Assembly: GCA_016801885.1 (NCBI GenBank)
Contig: JAFBJY010001399.1
Location: 1-64,000 of the forward strand
Length of the DNA stretch: 64,000 nucleotides
Reading direction: 5' to 3'
From: Toxotes chatareus
Lineage: Eukaryota > Chordata > Actinopteri > Toxotidae
A model generated the notes under the pieces. That model saw only the letters and a list, made by a program, of their open reading frames with translations. It was not told the origin of the DNA and searched no databases. Of the stretch, positions 21,586-35,091 are shown in pieces. The stretch's first letter is position 1. Each line of letters starts with the position of its first letter. The translations under genes were made by a program, and so were the position numbers.

Positions 21586-22339
21586 GTGTTGGAACTGGGA
21601 AATGTGAATAGTTTGTTGTGTGTTTCTTTCATACAAGGTGTTGATTTCTGCCACTAGCACTTTTCTGACTCATTTCTTATATTTACATGTTTATGTTTAA
21701 ATAGAATGAGCATTTGTGTGTTTTCTTTCTCCCTAACTTTATTTCTGTACTATTAATTGTGGATATTGTTAATGGATGAATAATATGAATATTAATATAT
21801 TGGAGAGAATCAATATGGAGATATGGATTCCTCTAAGGTATCCTGCCTACATTAGAGCTTCCGTCATTGATGTCTGTATGTTGAAGCATTCAGGAGTTAT
21901 ACACTTTATACCTGGTGTGCCCAAAAACTATCAAAGTGGGTCATTTGGATAGCTCTTGAAACTTTCTCTGGACATACACTCACTGAAAAACCTGTACAAA
22001 TAGTCAATTTTTTGCTTTAATGCATGAAATTTGCATGGAATGGTAGGATTTAACCAGGAACATGTTGTCATCTGATTCATCCTACAAGCCCAGGTTATTA
22101 GAGATGCATTTTTTTAAAAAAAATCTATAAGGGTGGGGAAAAATTTTTTTTCTCTGTGTTTAATATTCTTCATTCATACAGTTACACTTACAGTACATCA
22201 GACTGCTGAAATAAAACTTTAGGAGTGTTACTTTACAAAGAGACCAAACTTTTGAATGTCCCTTCTAAAGGGTACAGAACAGGGCCTTTGAATTTAATTT
22301 GGGCAATGTTTTTTGACAGGTGTTTTGGAGCAAGATAGG

Positions 22340-22357
22340 GCGATGTTAAGGGGTTAA
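22340..22357 (-). repeat. Second-copy piggyBac right end
   Basis: GCGATGTTAAGGGG followed by TTAA (22354-22357). It lacks bases of the TIR (CGGAGTGTTAAGGGG in copy 1). No matching left TIR exists for this copy, because the duplication starts inside the element. Confidence 0.75.
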
Positions 22358-22705
22358 AGATCACATTTCATAAAACACAGAGCTTCATACGATTATTGAA
22401 TGCCCTTGAGCTAACTTTGGCTGTCATCCTATGACAACCAGACCACCAAACTAACAGATAACCAAACAACTCACCATCACTATATATGTAATATTTGATG
22501 TATATATATGACAGTTAATGGCTCCTATAAATATACAGGCCAAGAAACAGTTCAAAAGACAGACCTGCTAATAGTAAGCTAATAGTTTTATAATGGATAA
22601 TCAACATAGGTGTGAGTCTCTCTCCCCTAGCCAGCATGTACTGCTACCTAATGAACTCTCATTATAATTAATGATAACCCATCCAAATATCTCCCGTCCA
22701 CTCAC

Positions 22706-22785
22706 CTTTTGTGTCTTCCAAGCTAAGCCATTTGCTTCTTCTGGAAATCCCCTCGCGCTCTCAAAAAGTCACTTAAATCCGACAT
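22706..22785 (-). pseudogene. Second-copy SAM-like/HECT exon 1, frame broken
   Basis: Complement of 5826-5900 with five net extra bases (80 versus 75 nt). The ATG context and donor (CTCACC) are kept, but insertions disrupt the frame. No exon 2 follows to the left in this copy because the block does not extend to the sequence left of the piggyBac element. Confidence 0.75.
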
Positions 22786-25478
22786 ATGTTGAGGAAAACG
22801 TCATGGCTCTCCTCCTGTATCTCCACACAGCAACACCATCTCTTTGAAGTCCCCTGCTCACAGGGTGCCCATAGTTCTGAGATTAAGTGTCAAATTCTGA
22901 GAAAAAAGGTCAGAATTCTTACACTTTAAAAAATATTTTTATTAAAAATATTTTTAAATAAAAATATTTTATTAAAAAATTATTTTTTAGTGGCCCTAAT
23001 CCTCATGTACGTTACTAGCTTGCTTGAGAGTATTTGAATTGTAATCTGAAGTTATTAATAATTTACCTGAAACCTTCGCTTGCGACAGATGAGGCATAAA
23101 TGGGCATAAGACCTAGAAGACCTTACTAAATAAAAGCGAATCGTCTTCCAGTTTACAGTAACTTGACCTTAACATGACAGAGCCAGAAGCTTTTCTTCCC
23201 GCTTTCAACGTGCTTGCGGACATTACCGAGCATGTCTTTCACGGGAAATGTGCATGTCAAGTTACTGCCGTAAGTGCTGCCACCCAGTGTCGAAGGCCTA
23301 TACCATTGGGGTTAGTGAGGAGGCGGCTCTTCATCACTCATACTTTCTCATTGCTGATGCCTTTAATTACTTTATTCACTAAAAGTTTTATTAACTAGAG
23401 TATGTGGCAACGTAGCAGAGTCAGTAAAAGTAAGCACACACATCAGTTAAGATCATAACTTATTTACTTAAGCTATATTAGCAATTACATTTTACAGTGT
23501 TCTATATCACTCACAGCTCTTTGCTCACAATATTCAAGAACTCATCTCAGTCTTTGCTCCAGCAGCTTCATTAACCTCATCATTCCAGCCTGCACCTCCT
23601 TTGGTTAAGTCTCTTTTCAATTTTCTTGCCACAAACCATCTGGAATCACTTACAATAGACTCTAAAGCTCAGCTCTTTAATACCATTCTCTTCTTTTAAG
23701 AATACATTCCTGGCCATAATCCAAACATCCTTGTACTTGTTTTTAGTCATTTACCATGAAACTCACTGTATATATATGCAACATATTACTGTCATTTTGA
23801 TTGATATGTATGAATTTGTACTGTAGATCCTTTGTCTTTTATCTACTGGATTGTGCCAATTCTTATGTGGTTGTCACTACAAGTAGAAATTGGTTCTCGT
23901 AAGGACTTACCTATTAAATGAAGCTGAAATAAAAATCCTACTTCATATATGCTACTGTATATATGTGTTTTATTTTTAACACTTGTGGCCATTCATCAGT
24001 TCATATGCCATTCTTTCTTACCTTTCTGCTGATATTGATGGTTAATACAATTCTTGAAATGAATCCACTTTTAATGTGCAATAAAAGGTATTTATGAAGC
24101 TCTTGCTCTGAGTTTGTTGCTGTTTTTTCATACCTTGTCTGGTTTACACTCTATTGTAAATTCATCCAAGAACACACACTGATAGAGGTTTTCCCACAAT
24201 TTGTAATTCCAAGGTCAGTATTCTTGTATTAGCTTTAATCAGCCAACTATAAATAATAGAAAATGTTGATTTAATGTTGCTGTCTATATTAGGATATCTT
24301 GCTTTCCTCGTATGTATCTTTGTAGTTGTACCAGTTTTGAATGACACTGAAAAGCAGTATTAATTCATGGAAAGCATCCTGTTAGATTCATTACTGAGCT
24401 TTATGGTGAAATCTGGAAAACCCTGCTGAGGTAGTTCATAGAAAATGAACTCAAATTTAAGCATTACTGTTGGGGGTCTGGTAGGTTTATTTGAAATTCA
24501 ATATAACTGACGACCACAAATGAATAAGTACATTAAATGTGTGTTCATTTACAATAATAATTAGTTCAGGAAAAATAGAAACTTATATTGACAGTTGATA
24601 CAATTGTTGAAATGAATACCAGTTTTAATATTGCAATAAAAAGTATTTATGAAGCTTTTTTGCTCTGAGGTTTGTTGATGGTTTTTCAGAACTTATCTTC
24701 ATCATTCTGTTGGCACAGATGGTTGAGCTTTCAGTGTCACATTTGGTGAATAGACTCAAGGAAAAAAACATTTTAGCTGAGACATGGTGGATCTGTCCAA
24801 TCCCATAGGCATCATCTTGTCACGGACACCAGGTGCATAGAATGTGAGCTTCAGCTGTGGATGATCATGTATGAACCTGCAGCAATTAAATGAAGTCATG
24901 CATATGACAAATATTCAAATCAAGAAGTGTAAGAAGCTGCATACGGTCATTTTATTCTTTCCACTGCCTTTTTTGGAATGCTTTGGGAATTTTCCAACAA
25001 TCTGACTGATGTATCAGAACACACCTACACTTGCTGGGATTTTTCACTGGCACACAGTTTGTAGAGAGTTTAACTGTGAATGTAGGTCAAAGCAAAAAGC
25101 ATCCAGTGAGCAGCAGCTCCTCAGGAGAGGTGTGGCTCTATGGCGTCACCATCTCACCTGCCTTTGATTTATTGGAAATGGAAATAATGTATATGCCATT
25201 ATTAGGGTTTTTACCTTCTGTGTTTCTCTCTGAGTTTCCTCCTCTCTCTCTCTCAGGCAGAGAAAGGAAAGAGCAAAAGATCTCGCTCTTCTCTCTCTCA
25301 GGCAGAGAGCATGAGTTACCTGAAAGCTTCCCCTCTCTCTCTCCTTGGACAGATAGAGATCGAGGACGCTTTTTCCTCTCTTTCTGTCTCTCATCGATGG
25401 AAGAGGAGGGGAGGAGCGAAAGGAGAGCAGCCTTCTCTTTGGCCCTCCTCAGCAAGAAACAAGAGTTCATCAGCATGC

Positions 25479-25917
25479 CAGTGGCGGTTTTAGCACAAGC
25501 CTACTACTCACTGGCCTTTGCTGTCATCAGTATCAATTATTCAATAGGGGGAGCAGATTTCAGAGTAATGACATTTATTGATGATTTTGTACCGAAGGAA
25601 GGCCAGAGCCTAGGTTTTAGAGTTTTTCTTGCTGCTCTGAGAAGAAAGAATTAGATTTCGTAGTGTGTTTTCATTTGTGTGATTAAGGATTTGTGCTATT
25701 CAGAATATTTATTTCATATTTTATTTTAGTATATTATTCTATTTTCTTTTATTATTCTAAATAATACAATTATATTGTTTTTTATCTTTATACCATTATT
25801 CTGCTGTTGTTATGTGATTGTACATTTTTTTCATACTTTTTGTATGTATATAGAGTATATTTATTTAATTTCCTGATAACTTTTAATTTGGAGTAATTCA
25901 ATGTAGAACTGCCATCA
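25479..25917 (+). mobile_element. Second copy of hAT derivative 1
   Basis: Starts CAGTGGCGGTTTTAGC and ends near GAACTGCCATCA. The flanks that were CGTAACGC in copy 1 are now imperfect. The C-terminal coding remnant is interrupted. Confidence 0.7.
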
Positions 25918-26399
25918 TGTAACGCTTAACCCTCTTTCTCTGCTTCTTCTATCTCAACTTCTTGTTGTTCTCTTTTCTTCTTCCTTCTGTGAGATAGTTC
26001 TTTTCTCTCTTCTCTTCCACACGAAAGAGAGAGAAGAACTCTCCTCTCTCCTCTCTCTCTTTCTCTTCACAGTTTTTTTTCTCTTTCTCTCAGAGTTCTT
26101 CTCTCTGAGAGAAAGAAAAAGTTCCCCTCTCTCTTCTACACAGTGAGAAAGAGTTTCTTTTCCCTTTTCTCTCTCAGAGAGTTCTTCTCTCTGAGATAGA
26201 GAGAATTTTCTCTCTCTTCTCTGTAAAGGTACTTTATAATTATTGAATAAATTGAATTGAATTGATGGCAATAAAATAGAAATTGGAATGATATCCTCCA
26301 TCATCTCTGCCCTTCATTTCCTTGAAGTACAGTAGATAAATACTGTTACAGCAGCAAAGAGCAGAGAGAAAATTTCTACAGTAAAAACAAGGTTACAAG

Positions 26400-26942
26400 G
26401 AATGCCAGAAGAGAACGTAGAAAAGAAGGTCAAAGAATAGAACGAGAACGGAATGCTGTAGAAGAAAACGAATAGAATATTGTAGAATAGAACGTAGAAA
26501 CGATTGCTGTAGAACAGAATAGAACTGAAGTTGTAGAATAGAACGATAACGAATGCGCTGTAGAATAGAACGAGAAACAGAATGCCAGAAGAGAACGCAG
26601 GAACAGAATGCCAGAAGAGAACGTAGAAAGAAATGTAGAAAGAACGCAGAACAGAATACTGTAGGAATAGAATCGTGAGAACAGAACTAGAAAGAACGAA
26701 CGGAAATGCTGTAGAACAGAACGAGAAATCTTGAATGCTGCAGAACAGAACGAGAACGAATGTTGTAGAAGAGAACGACCTGAATGCTGTAGAATAGAAC
26801 GAGAACGGAATACTGTAAAAAGAATGGGAGAACGAATGCCAGAACAGAATGCAGAATTACTGTAGAATAGAACGAATGGAATGTCAGAATAACGTAGAAC
26901 GGAATGTTGTGGTGAATAGAAATGAGAAATCGAATGCTGTAG
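26400..26942 (+). repeat. Second-copy minisatellite, left block, period lost
   Basis: Recognisable GAATGCTGTAGAATAGAACG words, but with frequent losses (GCTGTAG to GCCAG, CGTAG to CG), so the 27-bp phase is not kept. In copy 1 the same array is regular. Confidence 0.8.
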
Positions 26943-27793
26943 TGTGGTGTCAGGTATGTTTTGTAAATACATGCCTATGCCATAATTTATCTATACTTTG
27001 TTTCACTGTGTGTAACGCAAATAATATGGGTACTACGATTTCAGCAGGGTGTTTACCTGAATAGACACTAGCTATTTTGTGTAATTACCTCTGTCTGACA
27101 GACACTAATGTTTTGTTTATCACTTTCTATCAGGATAAAACACCTAATATTTATACTATCACTCTTTGTCTAGCACTGCTGAACCTTGAGGGAGCCATTA
27201 TTAAAGTTTGTGGGTAAAATTGAGATAAGGTTACTTGGACAGTTTTTTAAAAAATAAATAATGAAACTTCTTGACACCATTGATAAGCAACTTGGCGCCC
27301 AAGGTAATAATTTGACGGAGGACCGAGGAGAAAAGACAATTACTGGTAACTGGCACTGAAAATAAGATTGGTGAGGAAGCAATACACTGATAAAATTGCT
27401 AATATTAATTACGGAAATGGGAAGGGATATGCCCAACATGTCAGGTACATGCCCGGACATGGGGACAGCTCAAATATGCAATATACGTCTGATATGTCCC
27501 TCGAGGGAAGGTGCAAATCACCATAAAATATTACGATGTACATTTTTTGAAGTTTCAGTTGTTCCTGCAGGACTGCTCATGTTGACTCTGTATTGAGGAA
27601 TAAAGCATCTCGACTCAACTTCTGATCTCCAGCCTGATTGATTCTGTGCATTTCATTTGACTAAAGATCTGAAAATCAGAATCCACAGAAGACGCAAAGA
27701 CCACAAGAAGAAGGTGTACCTCAGCTGGCCTGAGCTTCCGCTTCAACTGGCCACTGACAGGGTCAGCCACCAGCCCGCAGAAAATCCACATTA
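26943..27793 (+). mobile_element. Second copy of the solo LTR
   Basis: Starts TGTGGTGTCAGGTATG and ends ATCCACATTA followed by GTAG. It is shortened by about 30 bp from scattered indels. Its presence at the same array position shows the copy was made after the LTR insertion. Confidence 0.75.
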
Positions 27794-28060
27794 GTAGAAT
27801 AGAACGAGAACAGAATGTATGTTGAATACAACGCAGAACAGAATGCTGTAGAATAAACGTAGGAATGGAATGCCAGAACATAACGAACGGAATGCTGTGT
27901 AAGAGAACGCGAGAACAGAATGCTATAGAATAGAACGAACAGAATACTGTAGAATAGAATGAGAATAAATGCTGTGAATAGAATGGGAACAGAATGCTGT
28001 AGAAGAGAACACAGATCAGAATTTGGTAGATAGAACGAGAACACTGTAAAATATAACTTT
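27794..28060 (+). repeat. Second-copy minisatellite, right block
   Basis: Degraded counterpart of 10867-11165, with the same flanking TACGGAGAAAGAGAGTTTTC on the right. Confidence 0.75.
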
Positions 28061-29337
28061 AAAGAGAGAATACTGTATATTCCTTACGGAGAAAGAGAGT
28101 TTTCTGCCCTTCATTTCATACAGTAGATAAGATAAGATAAACTCTTTTAATTGTCCCACAATGGGGAAATTATACTGTTACAGCAGCAAAAGAGTGATGT
28201 AATAGGATACTGTATATACAGAATATACAGATATATACAGAAATATAAAAGACTCAAAGAAAAAATGACCTAATAGAGGAAACAATAATAAATAAATACT
28301 ATAAACAGTATGACCAAAGTGACCATGTACTGTTTGAATAAGAGAAATTGAAGAAGAAAGGCTGTACATATAGTAGCAATTTTAAGTCCAGGAGGAGTAT
28401 GTGTGTTTTGTGTGCATGGTTTGCTCCACAGTTGGTTGTAGTTCTTAATTGGAAGAAGAAATATTTTCTGAATCCACATCAGCAATCTCATTGAGGAAAT
28501 AACCAAATTAGTAGGCACGCTATAAGGCCAAGGAATGAGGCAAAGTGGTAAATGTAGCTCCAAAGTCACAAATCAAGAACCAGATGGCTCAAATTACAAA
28601 GGTGGATAGTTATCATAGATAGCTGTTACTGTAGTAATAATTGAGGTCTACCTATGTTGAAATGATGTATTAGTAACAACCAGTGGAATTCAGCCCAGCA
28701 CAGAGTAACATTGTGCCTACAAAACTTCTACGATGAAAGTTTTAAAAGATTGGAAAAAGAAGCAAAAGAAGGAAAAAGAAAAGAAAAGTTCATAAGAAAC
28801 CAAGCTCAACAAAGATATGTAGTTTTTTCAGTCTGGTTTTAAGAAAATCACATCAACACACACACATACAGAAGTTGTGATCATAAGTTTACATAAATTC
28901 TGGCAAAATTCTAGGAATACTGTCCATTTTTTCAGAAAATATATGCTCTGATCATGCAAAAGCTTTTCTTCATTCAGAGCAGGCAAAGTTATTTATTATC
29001 ATATTATTATATTTGCTCAGGGACTGCTTTTAAAGTCCAATCTAGGATGAATACAGGGATAAAAAGATCTGGTCCTGCTTGCTCATCAAAAGCAGATAGA
29101 CTTCATGTGTCCTATGTGCTGTTATTAAACACTGCAATGACTATGGTACCACCTGCCCCATGATGAATGTCCCATCATCCATCATCAAGCTCGATTCTCA
29201 CCCACTGAGGAACTCACTGTGACATAATTAGTAGTTTATAATAGGTGTTTTGATGAAGTTATATATTTTGATTATTGCAGCAGACGTTGCTACATATGTA
29301 TTTAGCAAGCTTTACCTTTGTCTTCAAAGGTTTGATC

Positions 29338-29601
29338 AGGTTTTTTTTTTTTTAATTATTAATTTATTGATCCTCGTTAGGAAATTACTTCTCTGTATTT
29401 TACTAACACAGAGAGAACGCATACATCCCCAGTGAAGTACTCGAGAGCATTGCGTTTGCTCAGGAGCACCACAGCCGTAATAAGTAGAGGCAGGGGAGGC
29501 GACCTCATTCACCACTACCATATCCGCTTTTATGCGCTTGGTCAAGGATCAAACCCCACAACCTCCACTACAGTCTTAACTTGCTGTGCCATTGCTGCCC
29601 C
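29338..29601 (-). mobile_element. Second copy of the tRNA-derived SINE
   Basis: Same T-run, TTTATTGATCC and B-box region as 12450-12722, with indels in the A- and B-box neighbourhoods. Confidence 0.65.
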
Positions 29602-30378
29602 TAATGCAATGCAATGCATGTTGCTGTTCAGATCCTTGACATCATAGCCTGTATGTCGGTGTCCAACTTTCTTGTCAACAGTTTTGTAAGATTAGATAAA
29701 ATATGATTGCATGTTTTGCAAAGTGGACAGAATGAGCCCACTTTTGCAAAGGAAATTAGACAGATGAGACAAGTTGGTCATGGAGTTTGGAGTGACAGCT
29801 TTGTTTATGTTATTAATCTTAATGGTGAGAAAGCATGTTCACTCTACCTTCAGGTTGTTGCAGTGGGCGATGGTGAAGAGTGGCATTTTCACCCAGCATG
29901 TTGCAGCAACCATTGGTGTGTCTTCTTTCAGCAGGACATATGAAACAGTTTCCTTTGTATTGGTTTATAAATGTAGATTCTCCATTCGGTGAACTTCAGT
30001 ACCTGGTGGAATAAAGGTGCAGGGCTCTGGTAACGCTTCAGTTGTTATTCTGTCACTCTGGTTGTTTTAGTTGGAATTCCAGCTTTGTTCTAGTGCTGTG
30101 AATTGTTGTGCCTGCCTGATTATGCCTGTTTATGAGCATTAGTTGAGTACTGGGTATATATTGTGCTTTATTCAGACTGAAAGACCTGGGGGTCATATGT
30201 CCTGAACCAAACAAATATTAGTTAAGGGGCATGGCCAAGGGAAAGGGTCATAGTTCCAGTATATCAGTCTGCAGAAACAGGAAAAGTACTTCCACATACA
30301 CAGAACCTGCTGGATTTCTGTACATGTGGGTAAGGTCTGGTTGATAGAAGCTTTGAGTGAAGAAATGGGCATGTCTGG

Positions 30379-31175
30379 CAGTGGTGGTTTTGCACAGGAC
30401 TGGCAGCCGCCTGTGGCATCACATAAAGGAAATTATATAAATTGGCGCTTCTGTAGTTGCAGCAGGTCCCTCTGCTGCTGGAAAAGGTGCTGTGCCTAGA
30501 AGCCAGTGTGGAGGAGGGAGGCAGTAACGTGGGGACAGTTCACCTGTGGTCTTTTCTCAATGAATGGACAGTGTGCATACTGTACAGATGAGCTTTCAAA
30601 ATCTAAAGTCGTAATTCTTGAGGTCCACTACACCCAGGATTGGCCTTACTGCCTTGCTGTCATTGTATCAATCACTCAATAGGAGGAGGATTCATATGAT
30701 GACATAATATTGATGATTTTGTACCATGGAAGGCCAGAAAGGTCAGGTTTTATTTTAGTTTGCCGTTCTAGTGCAATAGTGTTATAAACTAGATTTCCCT
30801 TTATGTGTTTTCATTTGGTGTGATAAGGATTTGAAGCATTCAGAATATTTATTCTATATTCTTTTATTCGTGCATATTATTCTTTTATTTTGTTATTCTA
30901 AAATAATAATACAATTATATTGTTTTATTTTATATTATTGTTAATCTCTTCGTTGTCTCTTGTGTGTGATTGTGGTATATTTTTGCCACTTTTTAATGTA
31001 TATACAGTATATATTACTTAATTTCTAATAACTTAATAGTACTTTGATTGGTGTTTTATTATATTGTTATACAAACATGGCTGTTCATGACTAGGGGTTA
31101 GAAGCAAAGCTTTAGGATTAGCTAAGGGGCGCGCTTGTAGGGGTCTCTAGGAGTAATTCAATGAGAACCGCCAAT
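30379..31175 (+). mobile_element. Second copy of hAT derivative 2
   Basis: Starts CAGTGGTGGTTTTGCAC and ends near GAGAACCGCCAATG. The CATGTCTG flanks are changed (an extra G on the left, TATGTCTG on the right). The C-terminal coding remnant is frameshifted. Confidence 0.7.
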
Positions 31176-34100
31176 GTATGTCTGTGAAGAATATGGAAAA
31201 CAATGGCATAGATGCAGTTTAGATAAAGCAAGGTTTAGCATGTTTGCCCGCAGTAAAGTGTAAAAAATTATTTAGAAAGAGTTTAGTGTTAAAATGTACT
31301 TACTGTTTTTCCAAGAGTAAGCAACAAGTCCACTTTGCGTATAGGAACCTTGGCTGTAAGCGGAAGGTTCTATGGTAACATGCAATGTTGCTGACGATCA
31401 CCCTCCATATTGATCAAGGTAACATATTTTGATGGCCAAGGCGTATCAAGGCACAATGTGACTTTTTTTTCTAGGGCTACTGTGAAGGTGCTGTTGTGTT
31501 ATGTTAAAGTATGAATTGAAAGCATATATATGTGGTCGGTGAAAGAAATATGTTGTTTTATTGATGTTAAGGGCAACCTGTATTATAGAGCATGCATCAA
31601 TAAAAGTCATAAAAATGGCTGGCATCACCGGGTTTTGAACTCCTAGTTTTTGATGCTCTAGTCATTCTTGCAACCTGTTGAGCTACTGCCTCGCTAATGT
31701 ACCAGGCAAAGTCGCAGCTAATATTCTCAATCACTGGAAACAGGTTTTAGAATGTTTTAATAAGACCAATGCCGAGTAAATAAAAAGAACAGAAATGTAA
31801 GAGCCTAATGGCGTGTTATGAAATGTATGGAAAAATATTAAACGGCATAAAGAGCAGTTTGGATGTGGCTGTAGCTTTGTGATTTTCTGTTTTACGCAGC
31901 CATTTGAGAGGACAACAAAGGCAAACAAATAGAAATGTGTTGTGCAGAGGTGTCTTATGTGTGGGTGTACTGTGATTTGACTTCAAGGTGATATAAAAAT
32001 GTGAAATTGAGGCAGCACAGTGATGTCAGCAAGCATGTCTGGAGTTTTGTTTAGCTACACTTTGATAGGGACAGTTCAGCCAGGTGTGTCTGTTATCTGT
32101 CAGGTCTTTTCAGTGTAGTTGAGCTGTTTGTCAGGATGGCAAAAGTTATACAAATGGAAATGAAAGTAATCTGATGGTCGCCGTGGATGTACCTGAGAGC
32201 TGTAAAAGAGGTGGATATCTATCTGATTCTGTTTAACTCAGGATGGATCCAAGATGTCAGCAATGTTGTTGTAAGGCAGGGAATTTAGGTAAAGAGAGTT
32301 CATTCCACAAGTAGTATAAAAAAGTTTGTATTTATTATATTCAGAGCGGATATGTGTGGAAACAAACAAGCTTTTCTTAGTGGGCAAGAATGTGTCATTC
32401 TTACCAATTTTACTATAAATATATAGTTTCATTAAATCTTTAATAGGATGAGTATGCAATCTACATACAGAGTGATGTACGCATTAAAATGTCATATACA
32501 TTGGTTGTATATGTGTTCATAGTATAAAGAAAAAAAATGAATAAATTCAGTGTGATAATTACAATAAATAGAGATAATGTATCATAATTGGGAGTGCACA
32601 AGTAACAGCAAAAGTAAGGCATCCCTGGGACTGAACTTCACAGTCTTGTAGTATGTCGGCAATTCATTGCTTTTCAGCAACTTCCTGCTGTCCTCTGGAC
32701 CATTAGCTGCTTGGGAGAAGGGCATGATTTCAGCCTCCACGAGATTTCAGCACATCTACACAATAAGTTCTTTGTTATTTTGGCAAAAGGTTGGTATTAA
32801 ATGTAAGCTATGTATTTGATTGGCTGCGTCTTTGTTGCTGATAGTGTCAGTTTTTGTGTTCATTTGCTTTATGTTATTTATTGTTTTCATGGTTTGAGTT
32901 GGTATATTAGCTGATTAGGTTAGAGGCCTTTGAGTAGTTGCTTGGGTGTCCTGTCTTTTCATTTTTATGGTTTAAAAATCAGTGTCTTTTGTTTTTTTTA
33001 ATAGTATTTTTGAAGAATTCACATGTAGATTTATTTGTTCTTCTTATTTCTATGATTTTAATTAAGTTAGATAATGCAGAGGTCACATAGATCAGTTTCA
33101 TCTTTAACTCGCTGCAGTTAAAGCTTTGCCAGATTCACTGAGACTTCTATTATGTGTTTTATGTGTCTGAGTGTTCGTTCATTGTATGTCTGTGCATGCA
33201 TGAGTGAGTAAAGTGAATTCTTGTTTATTTCCTTATTTTCTGTAGCTGCTTATAGTTTCTAGAGGATAAATGGTGGAGGCTGCATTGATTTCCATTTCCA
33301 TTTTGCTAAACTCATAGATGTGTTTAGCGTGGGTGGGAGTGGGGTGAAGTAACTGTTTCAGTGCCCAGTGTCTGTTCGTTGTGTGTCTGAGCGTGTGGAG
33401 TGAATGGGGTAAAATAGGGCATGGCGTTTTGTAACTTCGAAGTAGAGCTACTGCAAATCAAAGGCAAAGTAGTTTTCGGCAATGAGTCTTGGCCTGTGTG
33501 TCAGGTTATTTTATTGTTATTCAGCTTGAGGGCATTTGGTTGGTTCTGGTTGTCGCAGATGTGCTTATTACCATGTTGTATCTTTTTTTTTTTTTGTCAG
33601 CAGTTTATTTCAAACAGAGCAATGGCAGTGATAGTGATATGTTCTGCAATTTTTCATGGCTGCCTGCGCGCTTCTCTTCTGGTGTCAGTGTTTTGGAGAG
33701 CGCCATACTTGAGCTCAGCTTGTGCATAAGGATGTCTCAGCACCGTTATTTCTCAGAGTTTGTGTTTATTAGGTGCATTTGTTTCAATTTAGTACAAGTT
33801 CATTGATCTTTGTAATGTTGTTTAACGTGAAACTGTTTAAAATAGGATATTTTTGTGTTGCCCTGTAATTTAATGCTTAACTGCTTAACAGTGAACATAA
33901 TCATTTTCTCTTTAAGATAATGTGGCATTGTCTGTCTAACTTTGTCACAGCATCCCTGCTCACCTACTGAAGACTGAAGCTGTTGTCCCTCACCAGTGTG
34001 TGTGTGGGCTTGTGTGTTCGGGTGTGTTTGTGGAGTAAGCTGGGGAAATAATATTGCGAAGCAAATAGTATTTGACACCCTTTAGAAGTTACATCCCTGA

Positions 34101-34537
34101 AATAATGCTATTAACTATACAATATTAAACAACATTTTTTAGATTTGCAATGGGAGCATAACAGGAGGCATTAGTTGATAATGAAGTACCTTTGAAATCA
34201 TTTCAACAGCAGTGATGGCCACATATGTGTTGTGCACTTTTCCTGGCAGCATTGACAATGTAAATGCATGTTCTTTTTGTGGTTTTTAATGTTTTGAAAC
34301 AGTTTTGTCTTCTCTCAGATGCCCCATGCAGTAAAAGTTTGAGACGATGGAAAACCTGCCAAGAGGCCAGGCCACATCCAGCTCTGAATCATGTCCTGTT
34401 TGTCTTTGATATCTGTCACAGTTTCTGCTGTACTTCAAAATCACTAACCCTTTTCTAGATCTTACTCTGTCCTCCCTTGTTTTCACCTTGTGATTACCTG
34501 TCCTACTTAATGTGTTGCACCTGTGTCTAATTGTTTC

Positions 34538-35091
34538 AAATGATGTGATCCAGCTAGAGTTGAAAGGAGAAAGCGTGCATCAACACGTTTTCATGACTGT
34601 CAATAAAAGCGGGGTTGCCTCTTCCACCTGTGTATGGGTATCTGGAACAGTTAGGAGACAGGGTCCTCTATACTGATACAGACTGATTTACTTGGTGAAA
34701 GAGAGAGTCCCCTTGGAGCTGGATTATTATCTGGGGGATTTGACGGATGAGCTGGGAGGTGACATCATTCAAGAATACGCCGCCGCAGGTCCCAAAAGTT
34801 ACGCCTATCAAACCAGAAACAGTAAAAAGGTAGTGCTGCACTTCAAGGGTATCACACAGACCTAAGAGTGCAGCGAGCAAGTTAACTTTGATGGTGTGAA
34901 GGAACTGGTGGAAGGTTATTTGGATCAGTCTAGGGAGAGGAAGAGAATGATTGAAATTTCTCAGCACATTGTTTGGGATAAAGAGACTGCTGTTGAAAAA
35001 TTCTGCATTTCAGGAAAGGTTTAAAGTGGTGTACGACAGAAGACGTCTGTTTAGCGACGGGACAAGCCTGTCTTTTGGATATCATTTGTGA
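34538..35091 (+). pseudogene. Protein-primed type B DNA polymerase, C-terminal fragment
   Basis: Replicative polymerase of the Polinton/adintovirus group; only the palm/thumb end is present. Motif C appears as YTDTD at 34669-34683 and is hit directly by a frameshift just after the second Asp. The next frame carries LGDLTDELG and GPKSYAYQT, typical of the region after motif C, then an in-frame TAA at 34863-34865. The last part is in another frame from about 35008 (KVVYDRRRLF) and ends at TGA 35089-35091. That stop overlaps the ATG of the next gene (TGATG). The segment before motif C is also shifted near 34635. Upstream coding sequence is absent. Confidence 0.7.

Larger units (their letters stand above)
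19036..34537 (+). repeat. 15.5-kb collinear second copy of 2247-17806, full of small indels
   Basis: All features of the first copy reappear in order and at matching spacing: piggyBac TATA box and transposase, right TIR and TTAA, SAM/HECT exon 1, hAT 1, minisatellite, solo LTR with GTAG flanks, minisatellite, SINE, hAT 2 and tRNA-like repeats. Length is nearly the same (15,502 versus 15,560 bp). Differences are mainly 1-4 base insertions and deletions plus short replaced words, spread evenly over coding, unique and repeat DNA. TSDs and TIRs that are perfect in copy 1 are damaged here. The left boundary lies inside the piggyBac 5' region, and the right boundary is an abrupt switch to Polinton sequence. 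Confidence 0.93.

Noticed and set aside
19036..34537. Independent paralogous genes in the second copy
   Set aside because: All features are the same insertions as in copy 1 with indel noise, so counting them separately would be misleading.
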